From Micractinium sp. NFX-FRZ (lineage: Eukaryota > Chlorophyta > Trebouxiophyceae > Chlorellales > Chlorellaceae), in assembly GCA_029339195.1 (NCBI GenBank), contig JAPTJF010000294.1, positions 1 through 64,000 on the forward strand: a stretch of 64,000 nucleotides of DNA, in the 5' to 3' direction. Position numbers and translations under genes: made by a program. Shown piece after piece: positions 22,701 through 33,700 of the stretch; position 1 is the stretch's first letter, and each line of letters opens with the position of its first letter. The notes under the pieces are model-generated. The model was not told where the DNA came from and searched no databases. It saw only the letters and a list, made by a program, of their open reading frames with translations.

Positions 22701-23817
22701 ACAGGAACTTCTTGGTGAGCCGCACGTTGGAGAACTTGAAGTAGAACTTGGCAAAGTTGCCGTTGCCGTTGCGCACGGCGTAGATGGTGGCAGAGGAGTA
22801 CAGGCGGTCCGGGTCGCTGGCACCCGCCTTGGCCCCCCCTGCCTGCTGCTGCTGGGTGCTGCCGGAGGCGGCGCCGCCTGAGGCGCCGCCGCCTACTGTG
22901 GCAACCACCTCTGCTTGCTGCTGCTGGGTGCTGCTGCTGCTGCTGCCGCTGCTGCCGCCGTCGTCGGGCTGCGGTGACCAGTCAACCACGTCGGTGTCAC
23001 GCTGCAGCTGTCCGTCGTCGTCGTCATCATCGTCTGTTTGTTGGGTGCTGGACTTGTCGCCACGGACAGCTGCCATTTTGGTGCCACGGTCTGCCGGGTG
23101 CTGATCGGAGTCCGCTGCAAGGATGTCGGCGGCTGCAGAGCGGCACAAGTGGGACAAGGGCAGGGCAGCGCGTGAGCAGGGCAGGGCGAGAGGGGTGGGT
23201 GGGGTGAGAGGGGGGCATATGTTGCACGATGCGTGCACCACAGCACTGCCGTATGTGCAACAGTCGGGCAGGCAAGCAGATAAGGAATTCGGGCGTCAGG
23301 GCGCTGCACGAGGCCAGGCATAGCACATGAGGCGGGTGCTCCGGCCGGAGGGGTTGTAGAGCAGCTGCCCGCCCAGGCGGTGCTGAGTCGGCATGTGGGC
23401 GTCTGACGCATGGCAAATGGGGTTTTAGAGCAGCGCGCAGGTGAGAGGGGTGGGGTGCAAAGCGTGTATCGCACCCCTTATATTGCATCCACTGCAGGCT
23501 GCCACACGCAGGGATCCAGTTGGCGCACCTGTCGTGTACCGCGTGGTGCCGCCGCTGCCGCCCAGCACGCTGCTGCTGCCTGGGTAGGAGGAGATGAGCC
23601 ATAGCAGCAGCAGGGGCCAGATGGCGTACAGACCATACTGCACCGCCCGGCGCTGCCAGGGCTTGTTGGGTGCCTGCAGGGGCAGAGCGGCAGCGCGGAG
23701 GCTTGCTGCATACACGCTCACTCGTCCGGCAGCTGGCAGCGACGGCGGCGGCGGGGGGCAGTAACAACCGCTGGCTGCAAGGGCCCGCCGAGCCCATTCG
23801 CGCACCTTGGGCCGCAT
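16713..23817 (-). CDS. GT61/DUF563-type glycosyltransferase, type II membrane
   Basis: About 17 exons. It opens at 23817 with a 4-codon exon (MRPK). The second exon (23673-23529) encodes a basic stretch and a membrane anchor (YGLYAIWPLLLLWLIS), the layout of a type II Golgi protein. Next come an acidic and Gln/Ser-rich stem, then conserved segments from 22413 downward (for example SYNIWHTWNEGLMGAFQTLR). The family signature is near 18300-18190: LLQHTDVLIGMHGAGWTNGM, the HGAGxTN motif of GT61/EOGT-like enzymes that transfer sugars such as xylose, arabinose or GlcNAc. The tail is rich in Tyr/Trp and ends PVSLNRLL. Exon 19521-18990 inserts a low-complexity Glu/Gly/Lys/Ala/Gln block between the two halves of the domain, which is unusual. 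Role in wall or glycoprotein synthesis is inferred; donor and acceptor sugars cannot be told. Confidence 0.75.
17894..18014. repeat. Intronic inverted repeat, 27-base arms
   Basis: Arm 17895-17921 and arm 17987-18013 are reverse complements over 27 bases, separated by 65 bases. It lies in an intron of the glycosyltransferase gene. The RNA could fold into a strong GC-rich hairpin. Confidence 0.85.
20821..21093 (-). repeat. Triple donor-side splice echo
   Basis: The true exon end and donor lie at 21040-21093 (coding RWAQVYDAMTTDIR). Diverged copies occur downstream in the same intron at 20953-21004 and 20852-20905, each with the phrase tgtggtcat-gcg. A further shared string (ttcaac-gccggcaag) at 20821 and 21023 shows the outer copies are a unit about 200 bases apart. 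Confidence 0.85.
22132..22216 (-). repeat. 44-base tandem duplication beside a donor site
   Basis: The sequence from 22132 recurs from 22176 with few changes (shared ctgccccactcttgc and tcaccctcccgctc). The second copy includes the donor (rc of tcacctg) of the glycosyltransferase exon that ends near 22216; the first has cgcctcc at that place. Confidence 0.75.
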
Positions 23818-24743
23818 GCCCCTCCTACGCGTGTGAGGTGCGGGCGACGCCAGCGCTGCGCATAGGGGGGCTCCCTCGCGGCACAGTTGGGGCGCCGCTG
23901 CCTATAGCCAGCACTCCAGCCTCCCCTTCAGCCGAGCTGCTCAGCCCCGAGTGCTCCAATGGCGCGGCTTGATTGCCTGCAGGCGCTCAAGACTGACACC
24001 GCGTCGGCCCTGAACAGACAGGCGGTTGTGCGCACACAGCCGATTGCAGGGAGCCCACTTTGTAAACAGTACTTGGCAGTTGCTCAGATCCACCTGCTGC
24101 TTGTGCTGCTCGTGGGCGTCGACTTCAACTGGTGCCAGCGGCAGCCAGGCTGGCAACGTCGGCTGGGCTCAGATGAACATCAATAGTGTTGAATTTGATG
24201 CTTCAACGCCTGAGGCCAGAAGTTGTGGTCGATCAGAGACGCTACATGGAGTCGGGGGGTGCGCAGGTCACTCAGGTGTACCTGCCAACCTTGAGCACCG
24301 CATGTTGACATCCTGTGGTTCAAACTAGGGTGGTGCTGTTAACCAGTTGCCTCGTGGCGGTAGTGTAGCATGCGTTGCTGGCACGGCTTGGTAGGGCAAT
24401 TCAACGCAACCATTGCTTGCTGCCGCCTCTGCCGCCAGAACGGGGACCTGCCCGCCCTGCCGCCCACTGCAGCCTCTCAAGTTGCCCGGGCCGACGCCTC
24501 ATGATGTCAACAGATAAGCGATTACAGTGATGTTGGAAAAGTGATAAAATGCGCGCTCAAACACGCAGCAGCTGGATCATATTGACAAGCCTGGGTGAAT
24601 GCTCGTGAGTGCGGCATTCAAGCAATGCTTCGGGCAATCGTGCCCCTGCCACTGTGCTGTGCACGAGTGCATGTGCCCGCACAGCCTGGGCAGCAAAGCC
24701 ATGCCGGCACCATCTCGCAGCAAAAAGCCCGCCAGCCGCCAGC
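23818..24743. other. Intergenic region
   Basis: Lies between the glycosyltransferase start (23817, minus) and the glycyl-tRNA synthetase stop (24744, minus). It should hold the promoter of the former and the 3' untranslated region of the latter. The part 24170-24600 is AT-richer. No gene seen. Confidence 0.5.
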
Positions 24744-27700
24744 TCAGAAGCCGGGCAGCTCGGCCAGGTCAAGGATGCCGGCAGGCAGGGCCGCCAGGTC
24801 CCGCAGCATGGCCAGACGGTTCTGGCGCACCGCCTGCGCACGGTAGGTGGGCAGGTGGGGTTGGGGCGGTGAGGGGTGAGCGGGGGAACCGTACCAGGGG
24901 CGGGTTACGTGGGTGGTGGCAGGGCGGCGGCTAGGCGGCGCTGCTGTCCCTCGTCTCCCCTTCCCTCATTCTTGCATGCACATCAAACACAACATGTCAA
25001 AGTGGCACCCAGCGGCGTGATGAGCCATCAGGAGACACCTGAACACACATTCACACACACTGGGACATGACGCAACACAGCCACACACCCTTCCTCCCCA
25101 CCCACCTCGTCCTCGCACATCACAAAGACCTTATCAAAGTAGGCATCCAGCGGCATGATGAGCGGCTCGGCAGCTGCCAGGAAGGCGGGCACAGGCATGT
25201 CGGGGGACACCTGCGCAGGGGTGGGTGGAGGCAGTGGAGGGCGTGGAGGGCGTGGAGGGAGTGGAGGGAAGGCATGGTAAGTTAGAGTGGGGCGGCGGAT
25301 GACAGGCGGCAGGGTGAGAGGAACGTGGATGTGCAGGCGGAGGGCCACGAGGTTCCAGCAAAAGAACGTCGCGATTTAAGCAGCAATGACAGGCGCATCT
25401 GCCGGCTTCCCACCAGCTCCCCACAGCCAGCTGCACACGTGTACACGTGCTGCAAGTCTCTTCTCCTCAGAGCACCCCACTCCAAGCTGCCAGGCAAAGA
25501 CACAACCTCTGCAGCAGCAACAGCACATTCTCCTGCCTGCCCACCTGCGCCGCCGCCTGCTGGAATGCCGCCCACAGCGCCCGCTCCTCCTCCTGCTCAA
25601 ACAGAGACTCCTGCACCGCCCAGGAGGCGTCGATCTGCTTGCCGCGGGTGAGCCGCACGGGGCGCGCCATGGCGGCCATCACCTGCAATTGATTAAGGTG
25701 AGAAGCGACAGACCATGCTTTTAATGCTGAGAAGTACCGCCACATGGGGGGGGCACCATGGCCGCGATCGGCTGCGAGGGGTCGGGGAGAGGGGCCCCAG
25801 GCAGGTTGGGTGTTGGGGAGCCGGCATGCTTGGCGGTGTGGCAGGTGGTGGCAGCGACAAAGGACAGCGGGCCGCGGTGGGGGTGAGGCAGGGCAGGCTA
25901 GGGCAGTGGGCAGGGGAGGCAGGGGAGGCAGGGGCAGGCTGGCAGCGCTCCCCAGCAAGCCCAGCGGGGTTGCGCCACCATGCCGCTGCCAGGAGCGGGG
26001 CTCACCTGGTACAGCCGGCCCGCCTCGCCCGACAGCATCTCGTCCTGCGGGTGCGGGGTAAACATGGCAGGCCAGGGCATGGGTCATGATGTGTGGGGGG
26101 GTGGCAACAATGGTGAATGGGCAGGTCTGCACAGCAAGACGCCCAGGTGGCGGCGGCAGCACCGCCAACCACATGTGACAGCGGCGCCCAGGTGTGGCAG
26201 CGGAGCACGTGGCTCTGCTGCACAGCCCAGCAGCAGCAGTACAACGCAGGCGGCGGCGGGGCCTCACCCGGATCTCGCGCGCCGTGCGTGCCGCCAGCGC
26301 CACGTTGCTGCCCCGCTCCCTCAGCGCCGCACGCACAGCCTCTATCTGCAGGCAGGCAGGCAGGCAGGCAGGGGCACAGCAGAGCGAATGTGTGTGTGTG
26401 GGGGGGGGGCACACTGGAGCAATGAGTGGAGCGTAGTTGCCCTGCTGCTGCAGTGAAGCGCGCTCTCCACCCCTGCCTGCAGGCAGCCAGGCAGCCAGGC
26501 AGGTGCTGGGGCTGAGCAGCCGGCCAGGATGCAGAAGAGCAGAGATGGGGGGCCAGACCTGGAAGGGTGAGTGAGTGGAGCAAAAGAGGGCACCCGGTGC
26601 GTGGGTGCTTGCATAGCCGCCCACCTTCCCAGCAGCAGCGTCTGCCCTCAACCTGATGCCACGACTGGTGCCCCAAACCTCCCAACATACCACCCCCCTG
26701 GATGCCTCGCTGCTTGAGCCTTGATGTCATGCTTGGAAGCCCTTGCATGCACACCAAACCCAACGAAAGTGAGCTGTGACCCACCTGGACGCCGGCATCC
26801 ACCAGCAGCTGCTCCAGCCGGCGCTCAATAAACTCCAGCACCGCCGCCTGGCTCTCCGCCGACACCTCAATCGGCTGCACAGCCGCCGCGGCCGCCACCG
26901 CCGCCTTCAGATCCAGCCGCGCTTCGCTGCCGATCAGCGCCTGAAAAATGGGGACAGGGCAGGTGGGGAGGGAGGGATGAAACACAGCAGCCCAGGGGGA
27001 GGCAACGAGGGGCGGGGTGGGGTGTGGGCAGGGTCCCGGGCTGCAGGCGCTAGAAGCAGCTGGCAAACGCGCGCAGCAGGCACTGCCATCATTCCAGCCA
27101 GGCTACCAACCAGGCAGCCAACCTGCCGCCCACCCCAGTCCCAGCCGCGCACCTGCAGCATGCCCACAGCCGCGCGGCGCAGTCCGTAGGGGTCTGCCGT
27201 GGCGGTGGGGGCGCACTTGGCGGCAAACAGGCCAACCAGGCTGTCCAGCCTGCGCCAAAGAGACGAGGAGACAGGGTGGCAGTTGGGCTAAAGGGGAGGC
27301 AATTTGCTGGCAAGAGCGCAAGCCGCCAGGGGAGGTTGGGAGCGGGATGAGTGTGAGGCTCGGCAGAGGTGTGAGGGCAGGGGCGGAAGGAAGCGGAGTA
27401 GTCTGTGGCGCCACCCGCCTCCGCACCTTGCCAAACTGCCAATCCCTGTGCACCCGATCCTAAACTGCCCCCCACCTGCCCCCCAACCCCCAAGCCTGCC
27501 CTACGGCCTGCGCCCGCACCCACTTGTCTGCCACCAACACCAGCAAGCCTTCCTGCCTGTTCAATACACAATCGACCCCTGCCCGCTGCACCCTGCCTGC
27601 CCCCACGCTCACTTGTCCGCCACCGACACCAGCAGGCCGGCGGGCGTCTGTGGCAGCAGGTCGCCCGCGTTGCGCGGCAGCACGCTCTCAAAGATAGCCT

Positions 27701-30700
27701 CCGCCACAGCTGCAGGGCGGCCGTGGGAGAGGAGGATTCTGTCAAATCAAGGAGTGGCTGGGGTTGGGGGAAGAGTGAAAGCAGGTGCAAGGGGCAAAGG
27801 GGGCAACAGCGTTCGTTCTCATAAACGGCCTCCGTTGCGCTCACCTGGCGGCTGCCCCTCCTTGAGCGCATAGTGCCGCCCCATGGTGCCCGCCAGCGCC
27901 GTCATCTCCGTCACCATGCTGGTGGCCAGGTCGGCCTTGCACAGGTGCGCAGCCTGCACCGCCACCGGCACCGCATCTGTAGGGGGTAAGGGTGGGGCCA
28001 AGAGTGGTGATGGTTGAAGAGGAAGAGAGGCGAGGGCAGCGGTCGGGTGGCAGAATGCGCAGGCCGTAGACACGTCCGTACTTTGGCTCCTTCCATCCAC
28101 TGCCGGCATCAGCAACGCAACACCACCCAGGCATCCCCCAAACCAACACCCTGATTTCCTTCAACAGGTGCTCACCCTCCCTCCCCGCGGCCGCCCCCAG
28201 CGACGGCACTAGCTTTCGCTAGTCCGCAGTCCCCTCCTCCGTCCCTGCGGCCGCCCCAGGCCCCCACACATCCCCCCATCCCCAGTGCCCGCTCACCCTC
28301 CATCCCCGCGGCCGCCCCCAGCGCCGGCACCAGCTGCTCCACCCTCTGGCTCTTGTCCAGCAGGCTGCCCAGGTCCTTTTGGAACATCGTGCCCGCCAGG
28401 CGCGGCCTGCACACAACGAGAGGGCGGGTGCAGCGGGGGGGGCAAGGTTGGTTGGAGCGGGGTCAGAAGAGAGGCACACAAGTTGCCGGTTTGTTCTGGG
28501 TCCGTTTGTTTGTTTTGGGGCGTGGTGAGGAGGGTGCTGCCATCCTCCCTCCCCCCAGTTCCGTGACTACCAAGTTTGATGGCCCTCACCTGGCGTCCTT
28601 GAGCGGCGCGGTCAGGTCGTTGGTGTAGAAGAACTGGGCGTCCTCAAAGCGCGCACGCAGCACGGCCTCGTTGCCAGCCTGTGGGTGGGCACATGAATGA
28701 GTGAGGGTTACGCGGGCAGAAACAAAGCAGGGGCAGAAACAAAGCAGACGCGCCTTGGCTGCCGGCGTGGGGACCCGCACACTTCAGAGCCCTGCTGTGA
28801 GATGCAGCGCCGGCCGTGCAGGAGGCACCTCGCCCATGCCAGGCCATCCTGCGCCTCCCTCGTACTGACCAGGTACGGTGGCTGTGGTTCGAACCCATAC
28901 CCACGTGCCTCCCGTGTGTACACACACACACGCAGCCAACCGACCTGCACGGTGGGCAGGTCCACCGGTCCGTTGGCCACGGTCACAAAGTAGGGCATCA
29001 GCTCGTCTGCGGAGAAGCAGAAGGGGGGGGGGGGGGCGCAGGGAAGTGACAAAAGGGAGGGCTGTGGAGTGGGCTGCTGCTCCGCTGGGTACACAACAAG
29101 GGGCACGGAGTTGGCACAGTGCTTCCGCTGGCCAAGCAGCACGCAGCAAGCACACGGTGTGCACCCTCACATGCACACAGGCCTCTCGCCGCCCCTCACC
29201 CGACTGGTGCTTGCAGACGGGGAAGTAGCGCTGGTGCTTGCGCATCACCATCACCAGCACCTCCCTGCAGCAGGCAAAGTGGGGGGGAAATCCTTTGTTA
29301 CTTGTTACTTGAAAGGAGAAGAAGAAAGCCCTGGTTAAAACATGGGGTGGGACAGGGGGGCGGAAAGGTCCAGAGCAGGGACCGCCCCACCACCACAACA
29401 ACCATGGCCGTCACCTCCCAAGGACATCGGCACGCCACATCAGAACAACAAGGGCGGGTGCAGTGCGGAGCTGCTCTGCTCTGCCCGCTCGGTCCCCAGC
29501 CGGTCCCAAAATTACCCACCGCGGCAGCTCCAGGAATGCGGGGTCAAAGCCGCCCAGCACCACGGTTGGGCTCTCCACAAGGTTGGACACCTCGTCCAGC
29601 AGGTCGCCCCGTGTGCCGTCGGGCACCACGCCGCCCACCCCCTCCGCCGCCGCCGTCACCTCCTCCCAGATCCGCTGCTTGCGCTGCTCAAGGCCCAGGC
29701 TGCGTGGGTGTGGGGGAGGGTGGGATGAGGTGCAGAGGGTGGGCAGGTGGCAGGGGAAGAGGGGGCGGAGGGAAAGGTAGGGAAGGGTTGCCCAGATGCG
29801 CAACCTGCGCTGCTAATGCATGCCACTGCAGCTAGAGCCTACAGCAGCGGCAGCCACGGCGCATGGTGCCGTAACCGTGGAGAGGGCGGGAAAACATGTG
29901 CAGCGGGCCCAGGGCAATCATTGCATCAGATCTCGTGCTGCCACCCCGGCATGAGCCCCGCACCCCGCCCTGCCTCGAGCCATGTCCCCAAACGCCCTTC
30001 CCCGCCCACCTGATCCTGCCCTGCTGCAGCACGTCCAAATACTGCGCAGCAGAGGCCACCTGCTGCTCAGGGTGGTCGCCGTTGCGCAGCAGCCGCGTGG
30101 TGGCGCCTGCAGGGGCAGGCGGGCGGGCAGGGCGGGCAGCAGGGCGGCTGGTTCGGCGCCTGGGCTACGCTGTAGGCAAGCATGCTGCGCGGCCAAAAGC
30201 AGGTCCAACAAGCAGTTGCGGAGCGTGCTGCCCTGCCTGCCCGGCCCTGCCGCAACAGTATCCCTGCCCCCCACGCCACAATAGCAGTGCTGCCAGGACT
30301 CGCCTGCCTGCAGTCCGGCGTAGTTGAAGGGCAGCACCACGTCGCCGTGCAGCGCCAGCAGCCAGCGCAGGGGCCGCGAGTAGGCTGCCAAGGGGGGACA
30401 GGGGAGGGAAGTTTGGGGCAAATGGTTACAACATGTGGTGGTTATCGGATCGTGATAACAGGGGGTGAAGGCCAGGGATGGCAACAGCCGGCCAGCTGGA
30501 TGTGCACCGCAGCTGCACACAAATTGTGGCTCACAGGCACGTGCTGCAAGCAGGCGATCCAAGCACCTCCCGCAGCAGACACCTCCGGTGCAGCCCCCCT
30601 CTCTCATCGCCTAACAGAACATCCCGCCCCCCGCATGCGCCTCACCTGCGTCGGGCCGCCAGCGCATGCTCTTCTTGAAGGAGAGGGAGGCCAGCAGGGC

Positions 30701-33700
30701 GGGCAGCTCCTGCGTGAGCACCTCGGCCGCACCCCGCCCCACCTGCTTCACCTCCGCCCACACATACTCCACACCCTTGGCGTCCGCCTCCGCAAAGCAG
30801 TCCTCCACTGCGCAAGGGAGGAGGGATGGGGTGTGTGGGGTGGCAATGTGTGAGACGCGCATCATGCGTGTTAGGGATTGAACAGAAGGGGGGACAACGG
30901 AGCGGTGGGGAAGGCAAGGGCGGCGGTGACAGGAGTGGAGGGCGCAGGTCAAGGCGAGGCACGGGGCAGGGGCAGCGGGCAGCAGGCGGCAGGCGGACTA
31001 GGCAGCACAGCAGGCGCGGCGTGCACAGCACGCACCCGTCACTCCGTTCTTCTTGCAGAAGCCCAGCAGGGCGGGGGTGGGCTCGCCAGAGGGGGCGTAC
31101 GCCACCTGCGGGAGGCGAGGAGGCACAGGGGTGTATTGCAGTCAGTTGAGGGGCCAGTAATGGGCAGGGGACGCGAGAGGGGGCGGCACGACTCCCTTCA
31201 CCCAGCCCAGCCCAGCACATCGCTGCACGCTCTGAGCCTGGCAGGGCTAGGAGGGCTCAGACCCACACCAACAGGGCAGGCATATCCCGAAATCTCCTTG
31301 TCCACAGGTGGTAGGCAGGTGCTGCCCCGGCATGCCCCCAGAGGAGAGGCAGACGGCCGCATGTTACTACCTTGGCGGGTGGTCCGCGCACGTTCTCCGC
31401 GCTGTTGCTCTGCCGCGCCGCCAGCTCGTGCACCATCACAGCCAGCCGGCGGGGGGTGCCCTCCACTGCGGGGCGGGGGAGGCAGGAAGGTGGGTAAGCT
31501 GGGAGGGGTGCAGGGGGCGCCGGGGCCAGGGGGTGTGATATGGGTATCTTGCACGAGCATGCAACGGCAGCACAGGCGCCAGGCGGGCGGGCCCGGCAAG
31601 CACGCGTGCCGTGGCGCTGGAATTGTACACAGCAGCGCGATAGGGCAGCTGGGTGACCGGGCAGGGCAGTACCCAGGCTGCGCACCCGTGACGCCGCCGT
31701 GGCCCAGCCTCAGACGGTCCAGCAGTGCCGGCACGCGGTCCCTGCACCAGAGGGGGAAATCTGGTATGAAGGTGGTGGCATAGGGACGGCACTGCAGAGT
31801 GCGTGGCAGGCAGCGAGGCCGGCAGCCTAAGGCAGGGCGCAGCGGTAACACGGCGGCACACATCCAGCCATCACATCTTGCTAATGGCAGCAGAGACAGC
31901 ACGTGCCAAGATTTAAGCAGCCGTATAACTACTCACCGCAGCTGCTCCAGCGCCGCCACCACATCCTCGGGCGGCAGCTCCTCGGACCCAATCTCCAGGA
32001 CAAGCGGGGCTGCATGGGGGCAGCGTGACGGGGAGCGGTGATGCGCACTGACAGGTCGGGTCTGGCCAGGTCGGCATGCAGGGCGCAGGACAGGGCAGGG
32101 GGCTAGGGCAGCCCAGAGGCATCGGTAGTGGCCAGCCGAAACGGTAGGAGAATCACACATTGTTGGGCACACCACCCGCCCGCCACCCGTGTGCCAACTC
32201 CACATCCCAAGAGTCTCAAGCGCACTCACCCGCCTCGGCGCTGTGCTCCTTCGGGGGTGCGGCCGCGGGCGGGGCAGCCAGCGGCGGCACCACCCCCAGC
32301 GGGTACTCCTGCTCCTCCCGGCGGGTCAGCCACAGGCCCGTGACCTCGCGAGCCAGCGAGCGCATGGTGGCAAAGCAGTTGGCGCGCTCTGCACGCGGGA
32401 GCGGGCGGCAGGAAGGGGTGGGGACGGGGAGGGGGCCGTGAGGGGGAGACAGAGGTTGAGCGGAGGGTAAAGCACATGACGGTGTTCAGGCAATCCGAAC
32501 ACGTGGTGGCAGTGCAGTTGGCGTGCGCAGGGAGGGAGGGAGGGGAGGCCGGCCTGCCCACCTGTGACGCCCACCGCCCCGCGCGCGTCAAGCAGGTTGA
32601 AGGTGTGGCTCAGCTTGAGCAGGTGGTCGTAGGCGGGCACGGGCAGGCGCTTGGCCAGCATGCGGCGCGCCTCCTGCAAGGCGGAGGGACAGGGCGGGCG
32701 GGTGGGTGTAGGTAGATAAGGCAGGCGGGCGGGAGCGGCAGCTGGTAAGCTGTGTGCAGTCCAGCCCAGGATGCCACCCCTCCCAGGACCGCCGCCAGCA
32801 CCCCTCTTGCAACCTGCCAGCACCGCCCCCAGCACCCCCATCATGCAGTCATCCCACAAACACCCTGGCCAAGGGTGGTACTGCCATCAGTCAATAGAGG
32901 CACCGCCAGCGGTACGCACCTCGTTGTACAGCTCAAACCGCTTGCGCTGCCCCTCCACGTCAGCTTCATCCAGGTTGTACACTGGGCAGGGGGGAGGGAG
33001 GGAGGGAGGGAGGGAGGGACGTGTGTGGGTGAGGGCGTGGGCGCGGAAGGACGAGAGGCAGGCCAGGGAGATCAGTGGAGCGTGCGCCGCTGTGCGTGTT
33101 GTTGCACTTTGTGGTGCGCACTGCTAGAAGCAAGCGCGGCCTCAGGAACAACCCCAGCTGGGCATGAGCACACGCCTCACCCGACATTTCGTACTCGTTC
33201 TGCAAAAACATCTCGCCGTAGGTCACCCCCTGCGGGCTGTACTTGATATCCTTGAAGTGCTTGACGCCCTGTTGAGGGTGGTGGGGTGTGTGGCAGCGAG
33301 TTTGACAGCCGGCATGGCAGGTGGGGGGAGGGTGGGAAGCCAAGCAGGTGGGGGCGGGGGAGGGGGTCTTGCCCCACAAGCACGCCGACGCTCACAGCGT
33401 TTAAGCAGTGCTCCACACTCTGGTCACTCCATGGCACATCAAACCCAGGAAACGGCACAGCAGCAGCCCATGCACCTGCAGCGACATGAGCAATTCCTGC
33501 AGCATGAGTATGTGACCCGCCCACCTCTACACGCCCTTCCAACTGCACAATGGCACCAATCAACGCAGCCCTCCCCCCCTCGCCACCTGCAGGGACATGA
33601 GGATGCGCTCCAGCCCGTACGTGATCTCCACCGACGGCACCTCCAGCACCTTGCCCCCCGCCTGCTGGAAGTAGGTGAACTGGGTGACCTCCATGCCGTC

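Noticed and set aside
28885..28905. T-loop-like ggttcgaaccc inside a synthetase intron
   Set aside because: No A-box or cloverleaf upstream on either strand.
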